A DNA stretch of 64,000 nt from Corynebacterium humireducens NBRC 106098 = DSM 45392 (GCF_000819445.1 NZ_CP005286.1:372001-436000); one strand, 5' to 3'; shown: positions 16,961 through 26,906, counted from the first letter of the stretch. Notes: generated from the sequence alone by a model not told the origin. Numbers and translations: made by a program.

Positions 16961-18244
16961 GTGCTCGCACTGCTGGCGTTCCTCGCCGCGCCGCTCAGTC
17001 TCGTGGCGGGTGCCGTCCTGCTGGTGCTCTCACTACTGTCCGCCGGCGGGCACCTGCGGCGGGGGACCGGACGCCGGGTCCTCGGGGTCGCTCTCGTGTG
17101 CGCGCTCGCGGCCGGCGGCCTGCTCGCCTTCGAGACCTGGGAACGGTACCGGCCCCCGGGGATGGCGGCAGTGGACACGGCCGCCTACGAGCGGCCCGGC
17201 ACCGACCGTGACGTGTGGCTGCCGCTGACCGCCGCCCGCTACGAGGTCACGGCGCTGGCGCTGCTGGAACTGGAATCTGACGCCGATCCCGTCTACTCGG
17301 GCTTCGAGCCCCAGTTCATCGACCGCGGCGCGGAACGCGGCTACCGGGTCATCGGCTACCGCCACGACGGCTACGCCGACTTCTTCGACGACCTGACGCT
17401 GCGCCCCGACACCGGGCTGAGCAGCGGCGTCACCGGCAAGGGGCTGGGGGAGTACTCCCGGCAGGACCTCGGGGACCCGACGATCGAGGTCGACGGGCAC
17501 GGCCGGGCGACCATCCGTTTCCGCCTGGTGGATCCCGCGGGCCGCCGGGTGAGCGTGGACATCCGCGAGGGCGTCACCGCACGCTCGGTGCCCCTCAACG
17601 TGCTCGCCCCGATCGGCATGTCCTCCACCGACCCGGAGGAGTTCCCGCTGTTCATGGTCAACGACCTCGAGTTCCTGCGTACCCGTCACCTGACGTCCGA
17701 GGTGCTTGTCGACGACACCCCGGTGGCACTGCTCGACTTCCCCGGGCCCGTCCCCCTGCAGGGGCAGGTGCGCAGCTGGGCCAAGTACACCCTCGACGCC
17801 GAGATCATGGAGATATTCCCCACCGACGGGGCAGAGATTACCCGGGTGCGCACCACCGGCGACCGCTACGAGGAGGACGGCACCCGCTACCTCTTCGCCG
17901 GCGACGCCCTCGAACGGATCCACCTCGTGGACACCGAGATCGTCTTCGACCCGCCACTGGACATCGCGGTGGCCGGGAAGGGCCGGGTCACCATGACCTC
18001 CTACCCCGATCGGGGTCACGTCGCCGGGGACTGGAGCGTCACCCGGACGGGGCAGCGCAGCGAGCTGCACATCGCCCTCGACGAGGTCCGGGTGCCCCGG
18101 CAGCGGGGGCTGATCTACCGGCTCATCGTCAACGACCGCTCCCTCTTCGCTGCCTGGCCCAGGGAGTACTCCTTCACTGCCCGCGTCGATCTTGGCACGG
18201 GGCAGCGGGAGGCGCAGTGGCGCAACGCGGATCCGCAGGGGTGA
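16961..18244 (+). CDS. Membrane-anchored protein of unknown function
   Basis: A 427-residue protein with two N-terminal membrane helices (about 2-25, LALLAFLAAPLSLVAGAVLL; about 43-60, VLGVALVCALAAGGLLAF). A long hydrophilic, beta-rich domain follows, presumably outside the cell. I do not recognise the family. The GTG at 16961 is the best in-frame start I see, although its Shine-Dalgarno sequence is weak. The MarR stop is 19 bases upstream, so the gene is probably co-transcribed with the regulator. The last part (VRVPRQRGLIYRLIVNDRSL) has no motif I can place. Confidence 0.7.
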   Translation: MLALLAFLAAPLSLVAGAVLLVLSLLSAGGHLRRGTGRRVLGVALVCALAAGGLLAFETWERYRPPGMAAVDTAAYERPGTDRDVWLPLTAARYEVTALALLELESDADPVYSGFEPQFIDRGAERGYRVIGYRHDGYADFFDDLTLRPDTGLSSGVTGKGLGEYSRQDLGDPTIEVDGHGRATIRFRLVDPAGRRVSVDIREGVTARSVPLNVLAPIGMSSTDPEEFPLFMVNDLEFLRTRHLTSEVLVDDTPVALLDFPGPVPLQGQVRSWAKYTLDAEIMEIFPTDGAEITRVRTTGDRYEEDGTRYLFAGDALERIHLVDTEIVFDPPLDIAVAGKGRVTMTSYPDRGHVAGDWSVTRTGQRSELHIALDEVRVPRQRGLIYRLIVNDRSLFAAWPREYSFTARVDLGTGQREAQWRNADPQG

Positions 18245-18249
18245 GCGGG

Positions 18250-18318
18250 GCGTCGGGAAGCGGGGGAGAGACAGACAGCCACCGTGACTGAGCCGTTACA
18301 TGAGGGCGCTGGTAGGCT
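18250..18318 (+). promoter_or_regulatory. Intergenic word GCGTCGGGAAGC and weak secY promoter
   Basis: GCGTCGGGAAGCGGGGGAGAG (18250-18270) is repeated almost exactly at 21860. Downstream, TAGGCT at 18313-18318 is a possible -10 box for secY, but no convincing -35 precedes it at the right distance. Promoter confidence is therefore low; the repeated word is directly visible. Confidence 0.3.
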
Positions 18319-18391
18319 GAACCAGTCAATCTTGTCAATTCCCTCACCCCCTTCCGCTCCGCGCGCGGGGGGAGTGTGGCCAGGAGGATCC

Positions 18392-19714
18392 GTGTCCGCC
18401 ATTATCCAGGCATTCAAGGACGTCGACCTGCGGAAGAAGATCATCTTCACCGTGCTCATGGTGATCATCTACCGCATCGGTGCGCAGATTCCGTCGCCCG
18501 GCGTCGACTACGCGTCGATCAGTGGTCGACTCCGCGAGCTCACCCAGGAGCAGGGCAGCGTCTACTCGCTGATCAACCTGTTCTCCGGTGGTGCGCTGCT
18601 GCAGTTGTCGATCTTCGCGATCGGCATCATGCCGTACATCACGGCGTCGATCATCACCCAGCTGCTCACCGTCGTCATCCCCCACTTCGAGGAGCTGAAG
18701 AAGGAGGGGCAGTCCGGTCAGTCGAAGATGACGCAGTACACGCGTTACCTCACCCTGGCGCTGGCGCTCCTGCAGTCCGCGGGCATCGTCGCCCTCGCCG
18801 ACCGCGAGCAGCTCCTGGGCCAGGGCATCTCCGTGCTCATCCCCGACCGCACCATCTGGGACCTCATCCTGCTGGTGCTGGTCATGACCTCGGGTGCCGT
18901 CCTCGTCATGTGGCTCGGTGAGCTGATCACCGAGAAGGGCGTGGGCAACGGCATGTCGCTGCTCATCTTCGCCGGTATCGCCACCCGTCTGCCCACCGAC
19001 GGCATGAACATCCTCCAGACCTCCGGTGGAGTCGTGTTCGCGGTGGTCGTCGCCGCCGTCGTCGCCCTCGTCGTGGGCGTCGTGTTCGTCGAGCAGGGCC
19101 AGCGCCGCATCCCGGTGCAGTACGCCAAGCGCATGGTGGGACGTCGCCAGTACGGCGGCACGTCCACCTACCTGCCGCTCAAGGTCAACCAGGCCGGCGT
19201 CATCCCGGTCATCTTCGCGTCCTCCCTGATCTACATGCCGGTGCTCATCACCGAGATCGTCAACTCGGGCAACGCGGGGGCGGCCGACAACTGGTGGCAG
19301 CGCAACGTCATCCAGTACCTGATGACCCCGTCGTCGTGGCAGTACATCCTCCTGTACTTCGTCCTCATCATCTTCTTCTCCTACTTTTATGTGTCGGTTC
19401 AGTACGACCCGGCCGAGCAGGCGGATAACATGAAGAAGTACGGCGGCTTCATCCCGGGCATCCGCCCGGGGCGACCGACCGCGGAGTACCTCGGTTTCGT
19501 CATGAACCGACTGCTCTTCGTCGGCGCCGCCTACCTCGGCATCATCGCTGTGCTGCCGAACATCGCTCTCGACCTGGGTGTGGGCAACGCCAGCGCAGGC
19601 ATGACGGCGTTCGGTGGTACCGCCATCCTGATTATGGTGTCGGTCGCCCTGACCACTGTGAAGCAGATTGAATCCCAGCTTCTCCAAAGCAACTACGAAG
19701 GACTCCTCAAATGA
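18392..19714 (+). CDS. secY: Protein translocase subunit SecY
   Basis: SecY forms the protein-conducting channel of the Sec system in the cytoplasmic membrane. Starting at the GTG at 18392 (AGGAGG four bases upstream) it has 440 residues and ten predicted helices, the standard size. The plug-region sequence ([12 protein letters not shown]) and the loop [20 protein letters not shown] are characteristic. An upstream in-frame GTG would add 36 residues without SecY character and is rejected. The stop overlaps the adk start (ATGA), coupling the two genes. Confidence 0.97.
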   Translation: MSAIIQAFKDVDLRKKIIFTVLMVIIYRIGAQIPSPGVDYASISGRLRELTQEQGSVYSLINLFSGGALLQLSIFAIGIMPYITASIITQLLTVVIPHFEELKKEGQSGQSKMTQYTRYLTLALALLQSAGIVALADREQLLGQGISVLIPDRTIWDLILLVLVMTSGAVLVMWLGELITEKGVGNGMSLLIFAGIATRLPTDGMNILQTSGGVVFAVVVAAVVALVVGVVFVEQGQRRIPVQYAKRMVGRRQYGGTSTYLPLKVNQAGVIPVIFASSLIYMPVLITEIVNSGNAGAADNWWQRNVIQYLMTPSSWQYILLYFVLIIFFSYFYVSVQYDPAEQADNMKKYGGFIPGIRPGRPTAEYLGFVMNRLLFVGAAYLGIIAVLPNIALDLGVGNASAGMTAFGGTAILIMVSVALTTVKQIESQLLQSNYEGLLK

Positions 19715-20256
19715 GACTTGTACTCCTCGGACCCCCCGGTGCCGGCAAGGGCACCCAGGCCGTTCTCCTCTCAGAGAAGCTGGGTGTGCCGCACATCTCC
19801 ACCGGCGACCTCTTCCGCGCCAACATCGGCGAGGGCACCCCGCTGGGTGTCGAGGCCAAGAGCTACATCGACGCGGGCAAGCTCGTCCCGACCGACGTCA
19901 CCGCACGCATGGTGAAGTCCCGTCTCGAGGAGGCCGACGCAGCTGAGGGTTTCCTCCTCGACGGCTTCCCGCGCACCGTCGAGCAGGCCGAGATCCTCCA
20001 GGACCTGCTCGCCGAGAACGGCCAGAACCTGGACGGCGTGCTGAACTTCGTCGTCGCCGAGGACGTCGTGGTCGAGCGCATGCTCGCCCGTGGCCGTGCC
20101 GACGACAATGAGGAGACCATCCGCACCCGTCTCGGCGTCTACCGTGACGAGACCGCCCCGCTCATCGAGCACTACGGCGATCAGATCATCTCCATCGAGG
20201 CGGAGGGCGAGGTCGAGGAGATCAACGACCGCGCCATGGCAGCCCTCGGTAAGTAA
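19711..20256 (+). CDS. adk: Adenylate kinase
   Basis: Adenylate kinase interconverts ATP plus AMP and two ADP. The 181-residue protein is the short form, lacking the long zinc-type lid, as is usual in actinobacteria. The P-loop is [11 protein letters not shown] (residues 7-17), the AMP-binding part is [11 protein letters not shown], and [13 protein letters not shown] carries the signature Asp-Gly-Phe-Pro-Arg. It overlaps secY by four bases. A strong hairpin in the gap to map may partly terminate or set the ratio between genes. Confidence 0.97.
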   Translation: MRLVLLGPPGAGKGTQAVLLSEKLGVPHISTGDLFRANIGEGTPLGVEAKSYIDAGKLVPTDVTARMVKSRLEEADAAEGFLLDGFPRTVEQAEILQDLLAENGQNLDGVLNFVVAEDVVVERMLARGRADDNEETIRTRLGVYRDETAPLIEHYGDQIISIEAEGEVEEINDRAMAALGK

Positions 20257-20271
20257 GACCCGCACCACCCT

Positions 20272-20303
20272 CCGGCCGCGACCCGTCCACGGGCCGCGGC
20301 CGG
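20272..20303 (+). terminator. Hairpin between adk and map
   Basis: CCGGCCGCGACCCGT (20272-20286) pairs with ACGGGCCGCGGCCGG (20289-20303) with one mismatch, followed by TTCCCTTTTCC. It has the form of an intrinsic terminator or attenuator. It lies within what is otherwise a continuous secY-adk-map gene string. Confidence 0.6.
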
Positions 20304-20330
20304 TTCCCTTTTCCCCACAGGAGCATCCAC

Positions 20331-21125
20331 ATGGGATTCCGATCCAAGCGCCGTGTCATCCCGGCCAAGTCCCCCGGCGAACTCGACGCCATGCAGGCCG
20401 CCGGCGAGATCGTCGGCCGGGCCCTGCAGGCCGTGAAGGCCGCCGCCGCCCCCGGCGTGAGCACCCTCGAGCTCGACCAGATCGCGGAGCAGACCATCCG
20501 CGACGCCGGCGCCGTCCCGAGCTTCCTCGGCTACGAGGGCTTCCCCGGCTCCATCTGCGCCTCCCCCAACGACGTCATCGTCCACGGCATCCCCTCCGCG
20601 GACGTCGTGCTGCAGGAGGGAGACCTGCTCTCCGTCGACTGCGGCGCCACCTTCGAGGGCTGGGTCGGTGACTCGGCGTGGACCTTCGGCATCGGGGAGG
20701 TCGACGAGGACATCGAGAAGCTCAACCTGGCGACCGAGTGGGTCCTCCACGAGGGACTCAAGGCCATGGTCCCCGGCAACCGCCTCACGGACGTCTCGCA
20801 CGCCCTGGAGCAGGCCACCCGCGCAGCGGAGCAGAAGTTCGGCGTGCAGCTCGGCATCGTCGAGGGCTACGGCGGGCACGGCATCGGGCGCACCATGCAC
20901 GAGGAGCCCTTCCTGGCCAACGAGGGCCGCCCCGGCCGGGGGCCGCGTATCCAGGCGGGTTCGGTGCTGGCGATCGAGCCGATGCTCACGCTCGGTACGA
21001 CGGACTCCGCCGTCCTCGAGGACGACTGGACCGTGGTCACCCTCGACGGTTCCTTCTCCTCGCACTGGGAGCACACGGTCGCCGCGACCGACACGGGGCC
21101 GCGGATCCTCACCCCTAGGCGGTAG
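20331..21125 (+). CDS. map: Methionine aminopeptidase, type I
   Basis: This enzyme removes the initiator methionine from new proteins. The 264-residue protein carries the metal ligands in [19 protein letters not shown] (two Asp), the His in [15 protein letters not shown], and the Glu residues in IEPMLTL and SHWEHTVA. There is no N-terminal zinc-finger or SH3-binding extension. It begins at the ATG at 20331 after CAGGAG. It sits in its usual place between adk and infA. Confidence 0.96.
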   Translation: MGFRSKRRVIPAKSPGELDAMQAAGEIVGRALQAVKAAAAPGVSTLELDQIAEQTIRDAGAVPSFLGYEGFPGSICASPNDVIVHGIPSADVVLQEGDLLSVDCGATFEGWVGDSAWTFGIGEVDEDIEKLNLATEWVLHEGLKAMVPGNRLTDVSHALEQATRAAEQKFGVQLGIVEGYGGHGIGRTMHEEPFLANEGRPGRGPRIQAGSVLAIEPMLTLGTTDSAVLEDDWTVVTLDGSFSSHWEHTVAATDTGPRILTPRR

Positions 21126-21142
21126 AAAACCTCTTTCGGGTT

Positions 21143-21155
21143 TATACTTTACGCA
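21143..21155 (+). promoter_or_regulatory. -10 box and leaderless start of the L,D-transpeptidase
   Basis: TATACT (21143-21148) lies six bases before the ATG at 21155, and no Shine-Dalgarno sequence is present. The spacing predicts transcription beginning at the start codon. Confidence 0.45.
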
Positions 21156-21835
21156 TGCGTTCCATTTCCCGCCGTTTCGGTGCTGTTCTCGCCTCCGTCG
21201 TCACCGCCGCCACCCTGCTCGTGGCGCCCGCCGCCGCCCAGGCGCAGGACCTGTCGTCGCAGGTCGGTTCCTCGCAGCAGGACCTGCAGGATGCGGCGTG
21301 GAACACCCGCAACCAGATCCACCGTCAGACCCGGGTGCTCGACCCGCAGTCGTCCAACGCCGTGCGAGGTGCGGTGGACGCGGCCCTCGAGTCCGCCTAC
21401 CCGGGCCTGATCAACCAGCGCATGGAGGCCGCCCGCCCGAAGCCGGCACCGGCGCCCGCCCCGGCTCCGAAGCCGTCCTTCGACTACGGCCCGTGCCCGG
21501 CTGACGCGAAGGTCTGCGTCGACATCGACGGCCGCCGCACCTGGCTGCAGAACAACGGCGAGCTCTACTACGGCCCCGCCTACCACGCGCCGGGCAAGCC
21601 GGGCGAGGAGACCCCGCGCGGCACCTTCTGGGTCAACCGCAAGGTCAAGGACGAGGTGTCCTACCTCTTCAACAACGCCCCGATGCCGTACGCCGTGTAC
21701 TTCACCTACAACGGCCACGCCTTCCACCAGGGCAACACCTACTACGAGTCCGCCGGCTGCGTCCGTCTCGCACCGCAGGACGCGCAGAAGTACTTCAACG
21801 ATCTGCAGATCGGCGACAAGGTCTTCATCTACTAG
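21155..21835 (+). CDS. Secreted L,D-transpeptidase (YkuD domain)
   Basis: L,D-transpeptidases make 3-3 cross-links in peptidoglycan outside the cell. The 226-residue precursor has a Sec signal peptide ending at about AQA-QD (residue 30). A helical region and a Pro/Ala linker (about 95-107) follow, then a YkuD domain. Its catalytic pattern is H191 (HQGN) with SAGCVRL, where C202 is the nucleophile. Several conserved positions around GTFWVN also fit. It is a compact single-domain enzyme without the large actinobacterial Ig-like modules. It lies between map and infA but has its own promoter and terminator. The alternative of a non-catalytic homologue is unlikely because the motif is complete. 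Confidence 0.85.
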   Translation: MRSISRRFGAVLASVVTAATLLVAPAAAQAQDLSSQVGSSQQDLQDAAWNTRNQIHRQTRVLDPQSSNAVRGAVDAALESAYPGLINQRMEAARPKPAPAPAPAPKPSFDYGPCPADAKVCVDIDGRRTWLQNNGELYYGPAYHAPGKPGEETPRGTFWVNRKVKDEVSYLFNNAPMPYAVYFTYNGHAFHQGNTYYESAGCVRLAPQDAQKYFNDLQIGDKVFIY

Positions 21836-21859
21836 GACCGGTTTCTCCGGGTTTGAGGG

Positions 21860-21891
21860 GCGTCGGGAAGCGGGGGAGAGCTTCCCGACGC
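21860..21891 (+). terminator. Perfect-stem terminator after the L,D-transpeptidase
   Basis: GCGTCGGGAAGC (21860-21871) and GCTTCCCGACGC (21880-21891) are a perfect 12-base inverted repeat around an eight-base loop, followed by a T-containing stretch (GGGTTTGGTTTT). Each arm is also a copy of the dispersed word described in the findings. Confidence 0.75.
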
Positions 21892-21900
21892 AACGGGGGT

Positions 21901-21929
21901 TTGGTTTTCCACGCCTGTGCAGGTAGTGT
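21901..21929 (+). promoter_or_regulatory. Promoter of the infA-rpsM operon
   Basis: TTGGTT (21901-21906), a 17-base spacer and TAGTGT (21924-21929) fit the form seen before rpsH and rplM. Predicted start is about 21936, giving a leader of about 90 bases. The leader contains the inverted repeat GTGTATACGCGAATGCGCATAC. Confidence 0.6.
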
Positions 21930-22024
21930 GTCTGTTTGGTGTATACGCGAATGCGCATACCCCTGCAGTAGATCTGTGAAACCAGCACGGTAGCCGCTCA
22001 GACGGCACCAGGAATGTGGAGGAT

Positions 22025-22243
22025 ATGGCTAAGGAAGGCGCCATCGAGGTTGAGGGCCGCATTGTCGAGCCCCTGCCGAATGCAATGTTCCGTGTCGAGC
22101 TCGACAACGGACACAAGGTTCTCGCTCACATCAGTGGCAAGATGCGCCAGCACTACATCCGTATCCTCCCCGAGGATCGCGTCGTTGTGGAGCTGTCTCC
22201 GTACGACCTGACCCGCGGACGCATCGTCTACCGCTACAAGTAA
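22025..22243 (+). CDS. infA: Translation initiation factor IF-1
   Basis: IF-1 occupies the A site of the small subunit during initiation. The 72-residue protein is a single OB-fold with the standard sequences ([20 protein letters not shown] and [20 protein letters not shown]). The ATG at 22025 is chosen because GGAGG lies just upstream and the length then equals the family norm. It heads the operon that continues to rplQ. No rpmJ gene is seen between it and rpsM. Confidence 0.98.
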   Translation: MAKEGAIEVEGRIVEPLPNAMFRVELDNGHKVLAHISGKMRQHYIRILPEDRVVVELSPYDLTRGRIVYRYK

Positions 22244-22312
22244 GAACACCCGCCTCCTTACTCACCGGCGTGGCACCCGGGGCGCATCACTGTGCCCCGC
22301 ACGCCCGTTCAC

Positions 22313-22333
22313 CTTCAGCCGCGGTGGCTGAAG
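22313..22333 (+). promoter_or_regulatory. Hairpin in the infA-rpsM spacer
   Basis: CTTCAGCC (22313-22320) pairs perfectly with GGCTGAAG (22326-22333) around GCGGT. The 198-base spacer between infA and rpsM also holds GGGGC/GCCCC at about 22278-22298. It could be a regulatory leader for the S13-S11-S4-alpha part of the operon, S4 being the usual repressor elsewhere. No terminator T tract follows. Confidence 0.4.
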
Positions 22334-22441
22334 CCCCACGAAACACGATCCATCGTCCGGTCATCGGTCCGGGCAAAGCATCGCCAGGTGGGGACGAGTA
22401 GGGAGAAAACCACCGTAAACAACCCGAAAGGTACGTACCAC

Positions 22442-22810
22442 ATGGCACGTCTTGCAGGTGTTGACCTTCCGCGCAACAAGCGCATGGAGGTCGCACTCAC
22501 TTACATCTACGGCATCGGCCCCGCCCGTGCCGCCCAGCTTCTCGCAGAGACCGGCATCTCTCCCGACCTGCGCACCGACAACCTGTCCGATGACCAGGTT
22601 GCCGCCCTCCGTGACGTTATCGAGTCCTCCTGGAAGGTCGAGGGTGACCTCCGCCGCGAGGTGCAGGCCGATATCCGTCGCAAGATTGAGATCGGCTGCT
22701 ACCAGGGTCTGCGCCACCGTCGTGGCCTGCCCGTCCGTGGCCAGCGCACCAAGACCAACGCACGTACGCGTAAGGGTCCGAAGAAGACGATCGCCGGAAA
22801 GAAGAAGTAG
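22442..22810 (+). CDS. rpsM: 30S ribosomal protein S13
   Basis: S13 contacts the P-site tRNA and the large subunit from the head of the 30S. Starting at the ATG at 22442 it has 122 residues: [20 protein letters not shown], the helix-hairpin-helix [14 protein letters not shown], and the basic C-terminal tail ending [12 protein letters not shown]. An upstream in-frame start would add 50 residues of leader and is rejected. rpsK follows after three bases. Confidence 0.98.
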   Translation: MARLAGVDLPRNKRMEVALTYIYGIGPARAAQLLAETGISPDLRTDNLSDDQVAALRDVIESSWKVEGDLRREVQADIRRKIEIGCYQGLRHRRGLPVRGQRTKTNARTRKGPKKTIAGKKK

Positions 22811-22813
22811 AAC

Positions 22814-23218
22814 ATGCCTCCGAAGACTCGCTCTGGCGCGCGCCGCACTGGTCGTCGCGTCGTCAAGAAGAACGTGGCCCAGGGCCACGCCTACATCAAG
22901 TCCACCTTCAACAACACCATCGTGTCCATCACCGACACCACCGGTGCTGTCGTGTCCTGGGCCTCCTCCGGCCACGTCGGGTTCAAGGGCTCCCGTAAGT
23001 CCACCCCGTTCGCCGCGCAGATGGCCGCCGAGAACGCTGCCCGCAAGGCAATGGACCACGGCATGAAGAAGGTCGACGTGTTCGTCAAGGGCCCGGGTTC
23101 GGGCCGCGAGACCGCAATCCGTTCCCTCCAGGCCGCCGGCCTCGAGGTGTCCTCCATCTCGGACGTCACCCCCCAGCCGCACAACGGCTGCCGTCCGCCG
23201 AAGCGTCGTCGCGTCTAA
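22814..23218 (+). CDS. rpsK: 30S ribosomal protein S11
   Basis: S11 lies on the platform of the small subunit and contributes to mRNA selection. The 134-residue product shows the basic N-terminus, the core [20 protein letters not shown], and the conserved C-terminal [18 protein letters not shown]. It is tightly packed between rpsM and rpsD, as expected for the alpha operon. Confidence 0.98.
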   Translation: MPPKTRSGARRTGRRVVKKNVAQGHAYIKSTFNNTIVSITDTTGAVVSWASSGHVGFKGSRKSTPFAAQMAAENAARKAMDHGMKKVDVFVKGPGSGRETAIRSLQAAGLEVSSISDVTPQPHNGCRPPKRRRV

Positions 23219-23239
23219 GAAAGGAAGAGGTAACTTACC

Positions 23240-23845
23240 ATGGCTCGTTACACCGGCCCTGTCACCCGTAAGTCCCGCCGCCTCCGCGTCGACCTCGTCG
23301 GCGGAGACATGGCATTCGAGCGTCGCCCCTACCCCCCGGGTCAGGCTGGCCGCGCCCGCATCAAGGAGTCCGAGTACCTCCTGCAGCTGCAGGAGAAGCA
23401 GAAGGCGAAGTACACCTACGGTGTGCTCGAGAAGCAGTTCCGCCGCTACTACGCCGAGGCGAACCGTCGCCCCGGCAAGACCGGTGACAACCTGCTCGTC
23501 CTGCTGGAGTCCCGTCTGGACAACGTCGTCTACCGTGCAGGCCTCGCCCGCACCCGTCGTCAGGCACGTCAGCTCGTCTCCCACGGTCACTTCCTCGTCA
23601 ACGGCAAGAAGGTCAACGTGCCTTCCTACCAGGTGTCCCAGTACGACATCATCGACGTGCGTGACAAGTCCCAGAAGATGATCTGGTTCGAGGAGGCCCA
23701 GGACGGCCTCGTCGACGCTGTCGTCCCGGCCTGGCTGCAGGTCGTTCCGTCCACCCTGCGCATCCTCGTGCACCAGCTGCCCGAGCGCGCCCAGATCGAC
23801 GTTCCGCTGCAGGAGCAGCTCATCGTCGAGCTCTACTCGAAGTAA
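23240..23845 (+). CDS. rpsD: 30S ribosomal protein S4
   Basis: S4 starts assembly of the 30S subunit and often represses the alpha operon. The 201-residue protein has an S4 RNA-binding domain at about 92-150 (LESRLDNVVYRAGLARTRRQ, LVSHGHFLVNGKKVNVPSYQ). There are no zinc-binding cysteines at the N-terminus, so it is the zinc-independent form. A GAAAGGAAGAGG Shine-Dalgarno sequence lies upstream of the ATG. Confidence 0.98.
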   Translation: MARYTGPVTRKSRRLRVDLVGGDMAFERRPYPPGQAGRARIKESEYLLQLQEKQKAKYTYGVLEKQFRRYYAEANRRPGKTGDNLLVLLESRLDNVVYRAGLARTRRQARQLVSHGHFLVNGKKVNVPSYQVSQYDIIDVRDKSQKMIWFEEAQDGLVDAVVPAWLQVVPSTLRILVHQLPERAQIDVPLQEQLIVELYSK

Positions 23846-23964
23846 GACTTCCCCTCCGGCGCGGCTCTGCCGTGCCGCGAGGAGAAATCCTCTTCATCTG
23901 CATCAACGCATCCCTCGTTTTCTTCACCGACGTCAAATAGCGGGCGTCGACAAAGGAGAGTCCC

Positions 23965-24987
23965 ATGCTCATTTCCCAGCGTCCTGTGCTCACCGAGGAG
24001 TACATCGATACCGCTCGTTCCCGGTTCATCATTGAGCCGCTCGAGCCGGGCTTCGGCTACACCCTCGGCAACTCGCTGCGCCGTACCCTGCTGTCGTCCA
24101 TCCCGGGCGCAGCCGTCACCTCCGTCAAGATCGACGGTGTGCTCCACGAGTTCACCACGATCAGCGGTGTGAAGGAGGATGTCTCCGAGATCATCCTCAA
24201 CATCAAGGGTCTGGTCCTGTCCTCCGACTCCGACGAGCCGGTGGTCATGTACCTGAGCAAGGAAGGCCCGGGAGAGGTCACCGCAGGCGACATCCAGCCG
24301 CCGGCCGGTGTGGAGATCCACAACCCGGACATGCACATCGCGACCCTCAATGAGCAGGCACGTCTGGACATCGAGTTCATCGTCGAGCGTGGCCGCGGCT
24401 ACGTTCCGGCGGCCCTCACCGCTGGTGGTGGAGACATCGGCCGTATCCCGGTCGACCAGATCTACTCCCCGGTGCTGAAGGTCACCTACAAGGTCGAGGC
24501 CACCCGTGTCGAGCAGCGCACGGACTTCGACAAGCTGATCATCGACGTCGAGACCAAGAACTCCATCACCGCCCGTGACGCCGTCGCGTCCGCCGGCAAG
24601 ACCCTCGTCGAGCTCTTCGGCCTCGCCCGTGAGCTCAACGTCGCCGCAGAAGGCATCGAGATCGGTCCCTCCCCGCAGGAGACCGAGTACATCGCCGCCT
24701 ACGGCATGCCGATCGAGGACCTGAACTTCTCCGTTCGTTCGTACAACTGCCTGAAGCGTCAGGAGATCCACACCGTCGGTGAGCTCGCAGAGTGCACCGA
24801 GTCGGACCTGCTGGACATCCGCAACTTCGGTCAGAAGTCCATAAACGAAGTGAAGATCAAGCTCGCCGGCCTGGGTCTGACCCTGAAGGACGCACCGGAG
24901 GACTTCGACCCCTCCACCATCGAGGGCTATGACGCCGCCACCGGCGACTTCGTCGACAGCGAGCCTGCAGCTGAGGAAACCGAGTAG
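23965..24987 (+). CDS. rpoA: RNA polymerase alpha subunit
   Basis: RpoA scaffolds RNA polymerase assembly and its C-terminal domain contacts activators and UP elements. The 340-residue protein has the dimerisation domain at 1-230 ([20 protein letters not shown]), a linker, and the C-terminal domain at about 250-310 ([20 protein letters not shown] and [19 protein letters not shown]). An acidic tail ends the protein. The ATG at 23965 follows AAAGGAGAG. The 119-base gap after rpsD holds only the leader. Confidence 0.99.
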   Translation: MLISQRPVLTEEYIDTARSRFIIEPLEPGFGYTLGNSLRRTLLSSIPGAAVTSVKIDGVLHEFTTISGVKEDVSEIILNIKGLVLSSDSDEPVVMYLSKEGPGEVTAGDIQPPAGVEIHNPDMHIATLNEQARLDIEFIVERGRGYVPAALTAGGGDIGRIPVDQIYSPVLKVTYKVEATRVEQRTDFDKLIIDVETKNSITARDAVASAGKTLVELFGLARELNVAAEGIEIGPSPQETEYIAAYGMPIEDLNFSVRSYNCLKRQEIHTVGELAECTESDLLDIRNFGQKSINEVKIKLAGLGLTLKDAPEDFDPSTIEGYDAATGDFVDSEPAAEETE

Positions 24988-25057
24988 CACGCCCCCGCGG
25001 CCCCCGGTCTGACCGGGAGCCCACGCGCTCACCAATACGTACCCGAGGAGTACCAAC

Positions 25058-25651
25058 ATGCCTACCCCCAAGAAGGGCGCCCGTCTCGGCGGCTCCGCAA
25101 GCAACCAGAAGAAGATCCTCTCTAACCTGGCTGCCTCGCTGTTCGAGCACGGTGCAATCAAGACCACCGACGCCAAGGCCAAGACCCTGCGTCCGTTCGC
25201 GGAGAAGCTGATCACCAAGGCCAAGGACGGCTCCGTCGCCGCCCGCCGCCAGGTGCTCGCCGAGCTGCCGCAGAAGGACGTCGTCGCCTACCTCTTCAAC
25301 GAGCTGGCGCCGAAGTTCGAGAACCGCCAGGGTGGTTACACCCGCATCATCAAGCTGGAGAACCGCGCCGGCGACAACGCCCCGATGTCTCAGATCTCCC
25401 TCGTTCTCGAGGAGACCGTGAGCGCCGAGGCCACCCGCGCCACCCGCGCCGCAGCCTCCAAGAAGGCTGCCGAGGAGTCCGCCGAGGAGTCCGAGGTCAA
25501 GACCGAGAACGTCGAGGTCAACGCCGAGGACACCGCGGCTGACCCGGCTGAGCCGGCCGAGGGCGACGTCTCCGCTGAGGCTCCGGCCCAGGAGGGCTCC
25601 GTCGCCGAGGCCGAGGCTGAGGCCAAGGCTGAGGAGACCGAGGACAAGTAG
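25058..25651 (+). CDS. rplQ: 50S ribosomal protein L17 with acidic C-terminal extension
   Basis: L17 lies near the exit tunnel of the large subunit. Residues 1-120 are the conserved domain ([20 protein letters not shown] and [20 protein letters not shown]). Residues 121-197 are a low-complexity tail rich in Ala and Glu ([20 protein letters not shown]), longer than the bacterial norm but usual in actinobacteria. It ends the infA-rplQ operon and is followed by a strong terminator. The tail is presumably disordered. Confidence 0.97.
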   Translation: MPTPKKGARLGGSASNQKKILSNLAASLFEHGAIKTTDAKAKTLRPFAEKLITKAKDGSVAARRQVLAELPQKDVVAYLFNELAPKFENRQGGYTRIIKLENRAGDNAPMSQISLVLEETVSAEATRATRAAASKKAAEESAEESEVKTENVEVNAEDTAADPAEPAEGDVSAEAPAQEGSVAEAEAEAKAEETEDK

Positions 25652-25671
25652 GTCCCCGTCCCCCCGCAGAC

Positions 25672-25709
25672 ACACCGCACGCTCCCTCCGGGGAGTGTGC
25701 GGTGTCTCT
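25672..25709 (+). terminator. Rho-independent terminator after rplQ
   Basis: ACACCGCACGCTCCC (25672-25686) pairs with GGGAGTGTGCGGTGT (25691-25705) around TCCG, with one G-T pair, followed by CTCTCTTTT. This is a textbook intrinsic terminator. Confidence 0.9.
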
Positions 25710-25757
25710 CTTTTCCGGGCCCTCCCGTCGACACCGGTGCAGGCGTAGTCTGAGTCC

Positions 25758-25964
25758 ATGAACCTGACACCGAATGAGTCCCCCGTCGACCGCGGCGCCC
25801 GCGGTCTCGTCGCCGTCCTCGCCGCGATCCTGGCCTTCACCGTCACTGAGCCGGGCAAGCCCGCCGGCATCGGCCTGCTCGCTGTCTCCGCCATCATGGG
25901 GCTGACCGCCGTGGTCGGCTTCTGCCCGATCTACCGTCTGCTGGGTATCGGCACCCGGAAGTAG
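25758..25964 (+). CDS. DUF2892-type small membrane protein
   Basis: A 68-residue protein with two short hydrophobic helices and the pattern DRGARGLVAVLAAILAFTV ... VVGFCPIYRLLGIGT. The GxCPxYxLLGI ending is typical of the DUF2892 family, also found fused to rhodanese domains. Function is unknown, but family members often sit near sulfur-related genes. A TAGTCT -10 box ends six bases before the ATG, so it is probably leaderless and transcribed on its own after the rplQ terminator. Confidence 0.75.
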   Translation: MNLTPNESPVDRGARGLVAVLAAILAFTVTEPGKPAGIGLLAVSAIMGLTAVVGFCPIYRLLGIGTRK

Positions 25965-25980
25965 GCGACGGGGCAGGGGG

Positions 25981-25996
25981 TAGTCTTGACTGACCA
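25981..25996 (+). promoter_or_regulatory. -10 box and near-leaderless start of truA
   Basis: TAGTCT (25981-25986) lies nine bases before the ATG at 25996, with no Shine-Dalgarno sequence between. The transcript would begin at or within a few bases of the start codon. Confidence 0.4.
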
Positions 25997-26844
25997 TGAC
26001 TGACCACCTCATCCGCCTGCGCCTGGACCTGGCGTACGACGGCACCGACTTCCACGGCTGGGCACGTCAGAAGCAGCCCGGCCTGCGCACCGTGCAGGGC
26101 GTCCTCGAGGACGCCCTGTCACTGATTCTGCGTATCGACGCCGCCCTCACCGTCGCCGGCCGCACCGACGCCGGGGTGCACGCCGCCTGGCAGGTCGCCC
26201 ACCTCGACGTGCCGGCCTCCAGCCTCGCGCAGCGCAGCATCGACGGCGACCCCGGGCGTCTGGTCCGCCGCCTCGCGCGGCTGCTCCCCGCCGACGTCCG
26301 CGTCCACGCGATCACGGAGGCCCCACCGGGTTTCGACGCCCGCTTCTCCGCCCTGCGCCGCCACTACGTCTACCGTGTGACCACGCACCCGCGGGGCCCG
26401 CTGCCCACCCGGGCACGTGACACGGCGCACTGGCCGCGCCCGGTCGTCTTCGAGGACCTGCAGGCGGTCGCCGACGTCCTCGTCGGGCTGCACGACTTCG
26501 TGGCCTTCTGCCGCGCCCGGGAGCACGCCACCACGATCCGGGAGCTCCAGGAGTTCACCTGGCACGACGTGTCCACCCGCACGGAGCCGCAGCTCTACGA
26601 GGCCCACGTCACCGCCGACGCCTTCTGCTGGAACATGGTCCGCTCCCTCGTGGGGACGTGCCTGACGGTGGGGGAGGGGCGTCGGGAAGCATCTCTGGCG
26701 GGACAGCTGCTCACGGAGACGGAACGCTCGCCCCTCGTCCCCCTCGCCCCGGCGAAGGGCCTGAGCCTGCACGGCGTGGACTACCCCGCGGACGAGGAAC
26801 TCGCGTCCCGGGCGGAAGTGACCCGTGACCGGCGGAGCCTGTGA
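25996..26844 (+). CDS. truA: tRNA pseudouridine synthase A
   Basis: TruA converts uridines 38-40 of the tRNA anticodon arm to pseudouridine. The 282-residue protein carries the catalytic aspartate in [11 protein letters not shown], the N-terminal [16 protein letters not shown], and the later motif [19 protein letters not shown]. All are standard. It contains a copy of the dispersed 13-bp word at 26678-26690, read there as Gly-Arg-Arg-Glu-Ala. It lies just after rplQ, as in mycobacteria and other corynebacteria. Confidence 0.95.
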   Translation: MTDHLIRLRLDLAYDGTDFHGWARQKQPGLRTVQGVLEDALSLILRIDAALTVAGRTDAGVHAAWQVAHLDVPASSLAQRSIDGDPGRLVRRLARLLPADVRVHAITEAPPGFDARFSALRRHYVYRVTTHPRGPLPTRARDTAHWPRPVVFEDLQAVADVLVGLHDFVAFCRAREHATTIRELQEFTWHDVSTRTEPQLYEAHVTADAFCWNMVRSLVGTCLTVGEGRREASLAGQLLTETERSPLVPLAPAKGLSLHGVDYPADEELASRAEVTRDRRSL

Positions 26845-26906
26845 CGTGTAAACCCGCGGGGTTGTAGAGTAATGGCTTGTTTGTGATTGAACCACTTGAG
26901 TGAGAG

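Noticed and set aside
16114..17178. A 354-residue minus-strand reading covering the small membrane gene and the MarR region
   Set aside because: Only its last 99 residues are hydrophobic and gene-like; the rest is the shadow of the MarR gene.
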